Source: a bacterium (GTDB lineage: Bacteria > Spirochaetota > UBA4802 > UBA5550). From it: DNA of 18,007 nt. This document shows positions 9,801 through 16,167 of the stretch, in pieces. The stretch lies in the NCBI GenBank assembly GCA_024224995.1, contig JAAENB010001148.1, forward strand, positions 1-18,007, read 5' to 3'. The notes under the pieces were generated by a model, which was given only the letters and a program-made list of their open reading frames with translations, had not been told where the DNA came from and ran no database searches. Position 1 is the first letter of the stretch. Each line of letters starts with the position of its first letter. The translations under genes were made by a program, and so were the position numbers.

Positions 9801-10231
9801 GCCAGGGCTGTTCCATACTCGGAAAGAGTAAGAGTCCGGAGCAGGGCTCCGTCTTCTCTATTCAGGATGCACACCCGGTTGCTGCAGAGAGCCGCGAGAC
9901 GGTTCTTCGACAATAAAACAATGCTGGTTACGGGACCGGGCAGCGCGTCACCCAGGGGAGCCAGCGCTCCTCCTTTTACGTTTCCGCAGTACAGGACTAA
10001 ATCGGTTCCGGCTGCGTATATTTTTTTCTCGTCCTTAACTAAGGCTGTCCCTCCTGCCGGAAGAGGATCGAACCGGAGTTTGTCTTTATCCACATCCACG
10101 AGGTAGACTCCCGTAGACTGGCCCTCTCCATGTTCCGTTACAAAATGGATAAATTCATTTTCCGCGCAAAAGCCGGTAATCTTCCCCCTGAACTCCAGGT
10201 ATCTCTTAACCGCTTGATCCGAATCAGTCAT
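3857..10231 (-). CDS. Giant WD40-like/HEAT-repeat scaffold protein
   Basis: A 2124-residue protein, very large for a bacterium. Residues about 1-300 look like a beta-propeller, with WD40-like blades such as TAGKDKTVKLWASG and ALAGEDYSIKLF. A helical linker (about 305-345) leads into some 1750 residues of HEAT-like helical pairs. Typical units are DPRALGSLLQLSREKEEAVR and DPGETIRLEALQFGLKKF, recurring every 30-40 residues almost to the end. The last few residues are basic (RRSKRQRKKN). No signal peptide, membrane segment or enzyme motif is seen, so it is probably a cytoplasmic scaffold or a large binding arc for protein, DNA or RNA. The ATG at 10231 has a good AAAGGA site about 9 bases upstream. 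The gene ends 5 bases before the SWIM gene. In this operon it could hold the reverse transcriptase or its msDNA together with the SWIM protein; that is inference. Confidence 0.9.
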   Translation of the reverse strand: MTDSDQAVKRYLEFRGKITGFCAENEFIHFVTEHGEGQSTGVYLVDVDKDKLRFDPLPAGGTALVKDEKKIYAAGTDLVLYCGNVKGGALAPLGDALPGPVTSIVLLSKNRLAALCSNRVCILNREDGALLRTLTLSEYGTALAADDSGTWLAAGSTGGTISVFTGEESDEFVLSNSKKLHTGAVTSLLFEKGELRLLSTGIDLKLLVTHIRGELEPEDRSGQNNHQKNIQAMMNYGREQFYTAGKDKTVKLWASGFTKRRPSSYTFTGNGLEMGLVSYNGKPHVALAGEDYSIKLFPINEEGRLDEAVLILYDAYTRAKNELQRDDANAREKALKKLASYNDSLALRIISRRAAKDQDKSLRLLAATLIGESDNSQAIKLLQELLSSNDEKVQVAAFKGLRKQEGENSLRPINLALSNESAKSDGHLGKAAVQALTELAPKDDLAMQALVGTLNAEPLAVRLEALKSLESLGDADSPEADLLALHSNYTDIRIQALERFLQRGFLDKPEIAQALRKYGNDPEPEVRRINFLISLLSRPPLAKVLRSLDEATHRNLHDLENRGRKKEEKKDLSKPEKEDVSRLTEEDYRPLLEAMAGRELDVSLMGATALAVLHDPRALGSLLQLSREKEEAVRVQVCRALKSIADPRAIDRLRMMLYDQSSQVKDAAFSALTALEKDNPLSAVEAALNTEDENIRHRGLQLLLKQLKKIKKTEDEAEFYGLLERLLNDSSYNIRREAFKSILNLELAGGGENTLRFLLHSIHYDIRNDVLTEIKANIKQAWAFPMLMELLNDPGETIRLEALQFGLKKFSRDTLNILKDALSSSYSDIRKEAAIILTKGHVDIKDNLSLLLLALEDKDIKIRQFIVETLIKNDARDELTGALKSSYKDVCLNAACALARYGDTTALPSLLEMVTREKEEKEQESAWEQNVLRALDGLKDLAAVESFDAIQALMKQKSKKIQEKAARTLAYICDPSHRETLRRELKHANERVKKEIARALAYLGDSSGSSIVFKDQTKESLLAALLLGEEKEEYLLDFIDHSNQALRNLNILLLMLLEDCERKGSPKRLLTGLSSSSPHTRLLTAQALENYPDKDNFHTYVQNLFNDRGDRQEPWRIKPEIIKTLGTILAYGNNKIRLFAFFNILDKLMALKNESDSRQRAFDYEWKIFSTRFADEIKAIEEQASSGEAEVPQYSKEELYQLILGTYIGLSRLQGGDFELGIRQSALLRLRDLAQKEASLSATVYSVYLAALHDSNGTVRKQALDNLLGMDSNRETLVKELLATEHVDIGKQGLDLLAEDLKKKGHLAVIKDVFTAYTNGLEKDAAQILMKTEGTLTILKAGLEVRSQSQRKNSISELTRILKESDDQEEKDQVIAVFNIALNSRYRDVKSFSASNLAKMKESVAFDTLKEMLSSDEAGIQQEAIQGLLYLGDPRTPGILLDRVEKDHDNTAQSSPIFKAVGSFRDPESAPRLFKFFKDGKKVRAAYDAVLKISGYDQEVEDEKKPKWEKDTYKRHDSILEQLLRRLYEVQNESLLKNLLTPAQLAPSDAVDPMLATLSRYPSDDIRNEALYAIGWRLKYRDGSRDPLLEALTHPDGRTKFLAARELALDGHKEGLNILLAGVDLLSSDSDREDAVLALGHLADDQAVDTLLRFANDEMHELHEVSLEAIGHMKESKKSSEIFTLLSDLAADDDSEASLSALSGLRWYNNRAAWEIIRGRAKDYSWEVRDKVAQLLEFNDDQVSRDLLAYMIKNDDDVDVVSTAARSLINQYDKDSLEPYYIILQTDDQDLLEEIKDDIKRLYKEGNAARLLELLPKLDNKDFIQGIIKALLDREVPPIDEVCSVLKSGEPKSLYAAARVLGSVNPELVDGTQAKLLEKKLDEIWKKWQVFAEGRETINENEGVRPQRDLPEACAALVWACGRFSLGKKIFLDILEVNDAAILDIRKEAILALTMQELSAKELDILEKRADEADAVIRPMALSCIGLKAPDRVNSLLKKNLEDRPSVNSLLIKNIDTVSKELLFTSARQIHSQGIVLPHLVTGTDVSGLEEGLTDTELSEEARLGLIEALGAMATPESQDALVSFAKKDEEDPELRKAAWRALRRSKRQRKKNAETETLAGNGA

Positions 10232-10406
10232 AATGTTTATCCTTTAAAAAAGTTTGAAGTTTCAAGTTTGAAGTTTCAGGTTTTTTCTCCGGAGACAACT
10301 TTCCGGAATGTTCCTGAAACTGTTTTTAACTTTCTACTGTGTTTTTCCCTTGTCCCGGGTTAACCGATCACCGAACACCCGGCCGAAGGCCGCCGATCAC
10401 TATCCT
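10232..10406 (-). other. Structured spacer between the two large operon genes
   Basis: This is the only spacer of note inside the operon. Reading along the minus strand it holds: a small GC hairpin (CGGCC, TTC, GGCCG; 10380-10392) flanked by a direct repeat of GTGATCGG (10393-10400 and 10364-10371); a 9-bp perfect stem AGTTTCAGG/CCTGAAACT (10313-10321 with 10272-10280) enclosing a second TCCGGA/TCCGGA pairing; and a perfect 14-base tandem duplication (10251-10264 and 10265-10278) just before the ribosome site of the giant HEAT gene. It may be a leader or attenuator, or an intra-operon noncoding RNA such as a diverged msr-msd. I cannot identify an msr branching motif, so the RNA call is tentative. 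Confidence 0.4.
10251..10278. repeat. Perfect 14-bp tandem duplication
   Basis: AGTTTGAAGTTTCA occurs twice head to tail with no mismatch. The second copy also forms one side of the 10272-10321 hairpin. It sits 20-47 bases upstream of the ATG of the giant HEAT gene, so copy number could affect translation. Confidence 0.85.
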
Positions 10407-13400
10407 CTAATCCCCGGCCCGCAGGGCCTCCGCTTTCCCAATCCGGGTAAGCGCCACCAGGCAGGCAGCCTTTTCACTCTTGCCGTAGGAATTCATGAAT
10501 TCTTGAAGCAGGGGAGTCACGATCTGCGCGAAGGGCTGTTCTTCTATTGCTATATCCCTGAATACTTCAACCAGGGAGAGTTTTGCTTTTCTGGCCGGGA
10601 GCGCCCGCACCAGTGTGCTCTTGCCCGAAAACTTCGACGGCGGGATCTCAAACAGTATCCTTCGCATAAACGAGTACATGCCGTCGTGGTCCGCGGGCAG
10701 GTTTTCCGGTTTTTTAACGGGGAGCCGTTTTTCCGTTTCAGGCGCTGCTTTTTTGCCGTCAGCGTCCTCTGCCTCTTTTTCCGCCGGGGGAATCCAGGAA
10801 AGGGTAATTCCTTTATCCCGGTAGAGTTCCCATATCATACGGATAACAAAATAGCGCATTCTCCGGTCCGGGCTTTCGGTTAAGCGGAACAGCTCTTCGG
10901 GAATTGCCAGCCCCGGGTCGCGCTGAATGAGACTGATCCCTATATCCCTGGTGAAATTATTTAATGACTCGCAAAAACGATAGGCTGCATCTGCTGTTAT
11001 GCGTTCGGGAGCGATCCGGTACCGCGCGTGTTCTTTTGACTCATCCGCCAGTAATGCCTTCGCGATAAAGTTCTTAACATCCATAAATCTCGATTCACAG
11101 AGTTTGATAAGCTCTTCAAGGGGAAAGTCCCAGGAGGCCAGTTCCCATTTCGCCAGCTCCAGGCCCAGGCCGCGCAGGTTTCCCAGCTTGTCCGTAAGCA
11201 GCGGCCGTACCCGGTGGTAATTCAAAAATTCGTGAGGGATCTCTGTTCCCGGGTCTACGGGCCTGTCCGTAATTTTTAACCCGATATCCTGGTGATGCTG
11301 CCGGATGTACCGGATGGCAAACAAGCGAAGGGGATCTTCTTCTCTTTCCGGTGATACAAGCATTCCCCAGAGCTTTTCGCATCCCCGGAGAGTATCATCA
11401 TCACTGAATGAGCGCTGTTTTCCCGCCAGCATCTGTAAAAAAGCGGTTTCTGAAATAATCTTCATCTCAGAACCCTTTTCAATAAGTGACTCAGCCTTTA
11501 CCTGCTTGCTTCCTTTTTTGCCTTCTCCGTATAACGATGACCCGTCATCGCCAATTACCAGGTAATCGAGGTTCGCGGTTACTCCTGAAGAGTTCTTCCC
11601 TTTTGCCCCGGTGACTTTATCCTGGGCTTCTTTGCGGGTCATGGTGGCGAGTTTCCCGGTAAAGAGAAAAGACTCCCCTTTTAAATCCGCGCCGCCTTCC
11701 GTTTCCGCCTCTTTGCCCGCTTCCCCGCTTCCTTCAGCGAAATCGGCAGGCACAAATGCCTTGATCATATAATCTACGGCAAAGTCGTGATACTCCGGCT
11801 CGGTCCGCTCCACAAGCTGCATGAGCCATTCAAACCCTATCTCACCCGGTTCAAACCGCCGTACGTCTCCCAGCCAGTTTAAGACCTTTCCGGCCAGGCG
11901 GGTATCGAATTCCAGGGCTTCATCCCGGCCCAGGTGTACCCGGTCATTTTCTTTTTCTTTAAATTCAGCAATGAGGGGAGACGAATCCCACATGGGCCGG
12001 TAGGCTGCGGTTTTTAGAAAATCAACTCCAATATCTTTGAGATTCAATTTATCGTTATTGATGGCCTGTACTATTTTCTTCGAGGTGAACGGGTGGACCA
12101 GCAGCCGTTTCAGGAACGACGGCTCAAGCGAAGGATAGGTTAACAGGGATTGTACGATGAAACCCGCGAGCCGTTCCGTTAGCCGGGTGTTGTCGAACAG
12201 GTCATAAAAGAATTGCGGGGTAAGCGATTCATAACTGTGTATTTTTAACAGGTGTTTTGTGGCAAACTTGTAACTGTTGTCGGCTAACAGGCGTTCGGTA
12301 AACCATTCACCCGTAAGCTCGCTCGCGCCAAAATGTTTTTGTATCATATTTTCGGCCAGCTCATTCCCATACTGTGTTCCCAGCAATTCTCCCCATACGG
12401 GAAGTCCCACATCCTCGCGTGGATCGCGCTCCTGGAGCAGGTCTTTTGCCAGGGACCGGACTATTGAATCGGAATGATTGATGAAAATAATCAGTTTATC
12501 CAGGTCCAGGTCACGCGCGTAAACCCGGGCGTAACCGGCCGCGTATTTCCGTGCTGTCTGGGAACCCGAATTAAGCAGTCCCAGGATGGGGTCGTGCAGC
12601 CCCAGATCCTTGAAATTGTCCTGGCTGAATTTGGGGACATTTTCCAGAAGCCATACTACAAACTCATCAATGGTTTTACTTTTGACGCTAATAAGGCGTA
12701 CCGCCCATGCGGGCTCCACTTCCCGCAAGGCTACGGGAAAGTCGGTCTTTAAGGCGGCAATGGCGAAGTTGCGTACCATCTCCGCCCGGGCCCGTTCAAG
12801 CAGGAGAAAGAGCGGCCGTGGTGAGCGCTGCCATAATTCGGCAAATGCCCGGAACCTGGTAAGATCGGGCGGGTAGGGATACAGGTTAAACTCTCTTCTG
12901 TCGTAGCACGGGTCATTATTGGATTTCTTTGTATGAAAAAATATATGATTGGCTATCCAGGTCCGGCGCCAGTTGGTATTGTCCGTATAGTGCGATAAAA
13001 TATCAACTGCGGAATCCGCATAACAGACAGGCAGGAATTGTCCTTCCCGCCGGAGATATCGCCATGCCCGCCTGGTTAAATAGGCCAGGGTAAAGGCGCT
13101 TACTTCTCCTTGAAAATAACCTTCCGAATAAACCCGGTCAAAGCGCGCTGCCAGGGCTCCGTACATTTCCGTATCTTTCCGTGCTTCCGCTTCTTTGAAT
13201 ATCTTTTTTAAGGCTTTCCAGGGACCCCACTTCAGAGGGACATCCCGGATTACCCGGAAGAGGCAGTCCCGTTCGTACAGGCCGTTCTCTTTCCAGAGCT
13301 CCAGCAATATCGTATAAAGGAAAAACCGGTCTGCCAGGGGGGCTTCCGCGTCATCCGCTTCCAGCCGCTTCATCTGCTCTACCCGGTACAGCTTCCGTTC

Positions 13401-13589
13401 TTCAGGAGAGAGATCGGTAAATCCGTAACTGCGGATCTCCTGCCAGAATTCCTTAAAGGTAAATGCTCCCTCCCGGACCTCCTGGTCCGGATCGGGCGCT
13501 TGCGTTAACGCCAGTATATATTCAGGTAAATTTGGATCCTTGTTCTTCCAGGCTTTTTTTACGTCTTCTAAGCTTACCGTTACTGCCAC
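10407..13589 (-). CDS. Alpha-solenoid protein with internal BRCT domain
   Basis: A 1060-residue protein, first gene of the operon. The start is GTG at 13589, set by a strong GGAGG (13596-13600) six bases upstream. Residues 1 to about 620 are helix-rich and solenoid-like, without a family I can name. Residues about 633-720 are a BRCT domain of the DNA-ligase/RFC type: FLFTGKLATMTRKEAQ, then VTANLDYLVIGDDG, GKKGSKQVKAESLIEKG and KIISETAFLQML. The remainder is again helical, with a charged, probably disordered linker at about 930-960. BRCT domains bind DNA ends or phosphopeptides, so in this operon the protein could sense DNA ends, msDNA or a phosphorylated partner. That is inference from the domain. 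There is no signal peptide, membrane segment or nuclease motif. The BRCT assignment is firm; the rest is described only by secondary-structure appearance. Confidence 0.88.
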   Translation of the reverse strand: MAVTVSLEDVKKAWKNKDPNLPEYILALTQAPDPDQEVREGAFTFKEFWQEIRSYGFTDLSPEERKLYRVEQMKRLEADDAEAPLADRFFLYTILLELWKENGLYERDCLFRVIRDVPLKWGPWKALKKIFKEAEARKDTEMYGALAARFDRVYSEGYFQGEVSAFTLAYLTRRAWRYLRREGQFLPVCYADSAVDILSHYTDNTNWRRTWIANHIFFHTKKSNNDPCYDRREFNLYPYPPDLTRFRAFAELWQRSPRPLFLLLERARAEMVRNFAIAALKTDFPVALREVEPAWAVRLISVKSKTIDEFVVWLLENVPKFSQDNFKDLGLHDPILGLLNSGSQTARKYAAGYARVYARDLDLDKLIIFINHSDSIVRSLAKDLLQERDPREDVGLPVWGELLGTQYGNELAENMIQKHFGASELTGEWFTERLLADNSYKFATKHLLKIHSYESLTPQFFYDLFDNTRLTERLAGFIVQSLLTYPSLEPSFLKRLLVHPFTSKKIVQAINNDKLNLKDIGVDFLKTAAYRPMWDSSPLIAEFKEKENDRVHLGRDEALEFDTRLAGKVLNWLGDVRRFEPGEIGFEWLMQLVERTEPEYHDFAVDYMIKAFVPADFAEGSGEAGKEAETEGGADLKGESFLFTGKLATMTRKEAQDKVTGAKGKNSSGVTANLDYLVIGDDGSSLYGEGKKGSKQVKAESLIEKGSEMKIISETAFLQMLAGKQRSFSDDDTLRGCEKLWGMLVSPEREEDPLRLFAIRYIRQHHQDIGLKITDRPVDPGTEIPHEFLNYHRVRPLLTDKLGNLRGLGLELAKWELASWDFPLEELIKLCESRFMDVKNFIAKALLADESKEHARYRIAPERITADAAYRFCESLNNFTRDIGISLIQRDPGLAIPEELFRLTESPDRRMRYFVIRMIWELYRDKGITLSWIPPAEKEAEDADGKKAAPETEKRLPVKKPENLPADHDGMYSFMRRILFEIPPSKFSGKSTLVRALPARKAKLSLVEVFRDIAIEEQPFAQIVTPLLQEFMNSYGKSEKAACLVALTRIGKAEALRAGD

Positions 13590-13595
13590 CGCGAT

Positions 13596-13600
13596 CCTCC
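13596..13600 (-). promoter_or_regulatory. Strong Shine-Dalgarno for the GTG start
   Basis: GGAGG on the minus strand, six bases before GTG at 13587-13589. It fixes the start of the BRCT/solenoid gene despite the non-ATG codon. Confidence 0.8.
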
Positions 13601-13637
13601 GGAAATATATGATATTAATACAGGAATGATATCACTA

Positions 13638-13664
13638 TTTATACAGGGGATTTTAAAATTACAA
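13638..13664 (-). promoter_or_regulatory. Candidate operon promoter
   Basis: On the minus strand TTGTAA (13659-13664) and TATAAA (13638-13643) are separated by 15 bases, a little short of the ideal 17. They lie about 50 bases upstream of the first operon gene in an AT-rich stretch. This is the best sigma70-like site I see for the five-gene operon; it is a pattern match only. Confidence 0.35.
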
Positions 13665-13713
13665 GCATGTTTTTTGTTTTTTTGGGGGAAATTGGGTAAG
13701 TCTTCAGAAATCG

Positions 13714-13860
13714 GGGGGCAGCCTGTTGTGACAGTGACACCCTCGCGGGGGCGCACCCCTCTTCAAAAGGCTGCGGAACTCGCGTTGCTCAAACAGTCCT
13801 CACCTTCTGAAGAGGGGTGCGCCCCCGCGAAGGTGTCACTGTCACAACAAATAATGCCCC
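13714..13860. repeat. Long palindromic element 1 with conserved loop core
   Basis: Arms 13726-13765 and 13808-13847 are 40 bases each and match at 39 positions when one is reverse-complemented. GGGGCA/TGCCCC outside them extend the stem after a small internal loop. The 42-base loop holds CGGAACTCGC, GTT, GCTCAAACAG. The same core, differing in the three middle bases, is in the loop of element 2 at 17858-17977, whose arms are unrelated. There is no T-run, so it is not a standard terminator. It fills the spacer between the SEC-C gene and the operon promoter. Confidence 0.9.
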
Positions 13861-13871
13861 TCCCATTTTAC

Positions 13872-14621
13872 CTAGTGCAGTTTCTTCAAGCAGCACACCT
13901 TATACCGCAACCCGCTGCCGCAGGGGCAGGGATCGTTCTGGCCAACCGTGACCTGTCCGTTAGATGCGTTTTTCTTTGCTTCCATGTCCTGTTCATCTTT
14001 TCTTAAAATATTCATATTCATTACAAGAACTATAATGAGCTTAAATGCCAGGTGCAGCGTTGCCATGGATACATCACCGCCCTGTTCCTCTATCTGTTCC
14101 AATAGTATAAGAAAAGAGCTCATAAAAACCGCGTTTTTCTCTCCCAGCTGCTCATGGATCGACAGCAGCATGGAATTGATATCATCAATCTGGGATATGC
14201 CGTATTTTTCAAATATTATATCAACAAGTATATAGTTTCCTTCATCTATTAGAATTGACGCCAGTTCAACCTCTTTTATATCAGTCACTATTATCAGTCC
14301 TTCTACTACATCTTCAATGAGATTGTCACTAATTTCATCGGATTCGGTCATTTCAAGCTCTTCCATAAAGAGCATAATTGAATTTAAATAATTGGTGTAA
14401 TCCTGTATAAACCGGTTGGCGTCGTCTGTGGACTCTAATTTCATGGAATCGACCATTTCAGTGATCTTTGTGTTAAAATAAGAATTTATTTCAGGTACAA
14501 TAAGGCTTGCAAGGGTAAAAAAGAAATCTTTGAGCAGGTCTACAGGGGCTCCCCACTGTATAAACAGTTCCTGGAATGTTTCAATTGATGAATATGTCAG
14601 AGGGGAAAGCTTCTTCGCCAT
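13872..14621 (-). CDS. SEC-C zinc-binding domain protein
   Basis: A 249-residue protein of unknown role. The C-terminus (about 227-249) is a SEC-C motif, GQNDPCPCGSGLRYKVCC, with four cysteines in the CxC...CC zinc-binding pattern known from the SecA tail, where it contacts zinc and partner proteins. The first 200 residues are acidic and helical with no family I recognise, and there is a hydrophobic run near 205-215. An ATG at 14633 is also in frame, but GGAG lies six bases before the ATG at 14621, so I choose the latter. It is transcribed toward the retron-like operon and separated from it by palindromic element 1. It is divergent from the SpoIIE-type gene, with a shared promoter region. Function inferred no further. 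Confidence 0.85.
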   Translation of the reverse strand: MAKKLSPLTYSSIETFQELFIQWGAPVDLLKDFFFTLASLIVPEINSYFNTKITEMVDSMKLESTDDANRFIQDYTNYLNSIMLFMEELEMTESDEISDNLIEDVVEGLIIVTDIKEVELASILIDEGNYILVDIIFEKYGISQIDDINSMLLSIHEQLGEKNAVFMSSFLILLEQIEEQGGDVSMATLHLAFKLIIVLVMNMNILRKDEQDMEAKKNASNGQVTVGQNDPCPCGSGLRYKVCCLKKLH

Positions 14622-14646
14622 ACATATCTCCATAAAGGTTTTCTAA

Positions 14647-14674
14647 AATGTAATTGTTTTCGCGGATTTGTAAA
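14647..14674 (-). promoter_or_regulatory. Candidate promoter for the SEC-C gene
   Basis: On the minus strand TTTACA (14669-14674), a 16-base spacer, then TACATT (14647-14652). It lies about 25 bases before the chosen start. The -35 box is good and the -10 box weak. Confidence 0.4.
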
Positions 14675-14707
14675 GTCTTTTCTTTGCTCTTTTTATATAA
14701 AAAGTTA

Positions 14708-14736
14708 TTTACAAAGTATATGAAACTTCTGATAAT
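14708..14736 (+). promoter_or_regulatory. Strong sigma70-like promoter for the phosphatase gene
   Basis: TTTACA (14708-14713), exactly 17 bases, then GATAAT (14731-14736). Transcription would start near 14743, giving a leader of only about 20 bases before the AGGGA site at 14754-14758. This spacing fits a translation start at 14766 and not at 14910. Confidence 0.6.
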
Positions 14737-14765
14737 TTACTAAAACTCTGTGTAGGGATATAAAC

Positions 14766-16103
14766 CTGGTTAATAAAATAAAAGAAATAGTAAATGCTAT
14801 TATCAGTTCCGGAACCGGAACTGCTGCCCTGGAACAGGATGCTCGATATATTATTACCACAAATACTGCTGCTTTATCTGTAGCGTTTTTAGTATCCACG
14901 TATTTCTTCTTGATGATTTTTTACTGGAATTTTTACCTTTTTATCTCTTTTATCTTCTATAATATTCTTCTGATTTTAGTGATCTGCTGCAATTCAAGAA
15001 AAAAGTATATTTTATCAAAAAACCTGTTATATTTTTCTTCATTCCTGTTCGTTGTGGGCGTATCTTTTCTGCTTGGAAAAGATGCGTATATTCATTATTA
15101 TTTTTTATTGGGCTTATTTCTTTTCCCTTATATTTTTTCCAAAAAAGAAAAATTCATCATGTATTCATGGTTATTGCTCTGGGCAATTTCATTTATTTCC
15201 ATGAATTTTTTGTTTCATAACGGTTATTTTATTTCTCCCCTTGATGACAATATAATCGCTCTCTTTAGAAGTTATACTTTTTTTGTTATGGTTGTCCTGT
15301 TTTTTTTAATTTCTTTTTATTCAAACCTCATTATAGAAAATTTTGCCGGATGGCTGGCTATGAAAAACAAGCAGCTCGATGATCAGCTTGAAATGGCCAG
15401 GATTGTTCAGCAGAATCTTATTCACCAGGCAGCTCCCGAAATTGATGGAGTTGAGTTCTATTCCCTGTATAAACCTATGGATAAGATCGGCGGGGATCTG
15501 TATGATTTTATCCGGTTTAACGAAAAAAATCGAATTGGTATATTCCTGAGCGACGTTTCCGGGCATGGGGTTCATGCTGCTCTTATAACCAGTATGATAA
15601 AGACCCTTATAGAAACTTCGAAACATGAAAAGCTCTCTACAATTGAGTTCCTGAAATATTTAAATAAAAAATCCCAGGGCCTCATTAGCGGTAATTTTTT
15701 TACCGCCTTTTACGCCATTTTCGATAACGAGAAAAGGACTTTCCGGTTCTCCCGGGGCGGTCATAATTTTCCCTACCTGGTTCGTAATGGGGAAATTATT
15801 GAATTAAAATCGAAAGGTTCCATTCTCGGTCTTGTGGACCATGTGTCAATTGATGAACAAAAGATTACTTTGCAGAGCGGGGATAAGATCTTGATGTATA
15901 CCGACGGCTTAACTGAAACTCTCAATGACCAGGGCGAAGAATTTGAAAGTAAGCTGCTCTCTGAAGTTATTTTAAAATATGTTCATCTGGACATTAAAGG
16001 GTTTGTTGAAAATATATTTAATGAGCTCGTTGAATTCAGCAAGCGGGACAGTTTCGATGATGATGTTTGTATTGTGGGCATGGAAGTTTGCGAAAAAAAA
16101 TGA
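14766..16103 (+). CDS. Membrane SpoIIE/PP2C-type serine phosphatase
   Basis: A 445-residue protein if read from CTG at 14766. It has about six membrane segments in residues 34-190, a short coiled-coil-like linker (KNKQLDDQLEMARIVQQNLI, about 200-219), then a PPM/SpoIIE phosphatase domain. Metal-binding motifs are intact: GGDLYD (242-247), SDVSGHG (262-268), TDGLTE (379-384) and DDD (431-433). Such proteins dephosphorylate anti-sigma-factor antagonists in partner-switching stress pathways; no partner gene is nearby, so the target is unknown. The first in-frame ATG is 14913 and a TTG is at 14910, but both lie inside a membrane helix and lack a ribosome site. The frame stays open and protein-like upstream to CTG 14766, which has AGGGA seven bases before it and a promoter just upstream. 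The family call is secure; the exact start is inferred. Confidence 0.88.
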   Translation: MVNKIKEIVNAIISSGTGTAALEQDARYIITTNTAALSVAFLVSTYFFLMIFYWNFYLFISFIFYNILLILVICCNSRKKYILSKNLLYFSSFLFVVGVSFLLGKDAYIHYYFLLGLFLFPYIFSKKEKFIMYSWLLLWAISFISMNFLFHNGYFISPLDDNIIALFRSYTFFVMVVLFFLISFYSNLIIENFAGWLAMKNKQLDDQLEMARIVQQNLIHQAAPEIDGVEFYSLYKPMDKIGGDLYDFIRFNEKNRIGIFLSDVSGHGVHAALITSMIKTLIETSKHEKLSTIEFLKYLNKKSQGLISGNFFTAFYAIFDNEKRTFRFSRGGHNFPYLVRNGEIIELKSKGSILGLVDHVSIDEQKITLQSGDKILMYTDGLTETLNDQGEEFESKLLSEVILKYVHLDIKGFVENIFNELVEFSKRDSFDDDVCIVGMEVCEKK

Positions 16104-16133
16104 TTTACAAAGTTTGGGGTTTGGGTGAGTATT

Positions 16134-16143
16134 ACTGTACAGT
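16134..16143. promoter_or_regulatory. 10-bp perfect palindrome, possible operator
   Basis: ACTGTACAGT lies 24 bases before the ATG of the truncated Fic gene, in the 64-base gap after the phosphatase gene. A TTTACA box at about 16107 lies upstream, but no convincing -10 box was found. It could bind a dimeric regulator; evidence is symmetry only. Confidence 0.2.
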
Positions 16144-16167
16144 TAAAGTTTTCAGGGAAATGGGTAC

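Noticed and set aside
13726..13847. Long hairpin as the msr-msd of the retron
   Set aside because: Tempting by position and shape, but the same loop core recurs in element 2 far from the operon with other arms, and no msr-like part was found beside it. I treat it as a dispersed repeat, though a retron role is not excluded.
13726..13847. Long hairpin as a rho-independent terminator
   Set aside because: There is no T-run after the stem on either strand, and the loop is 42 bases.
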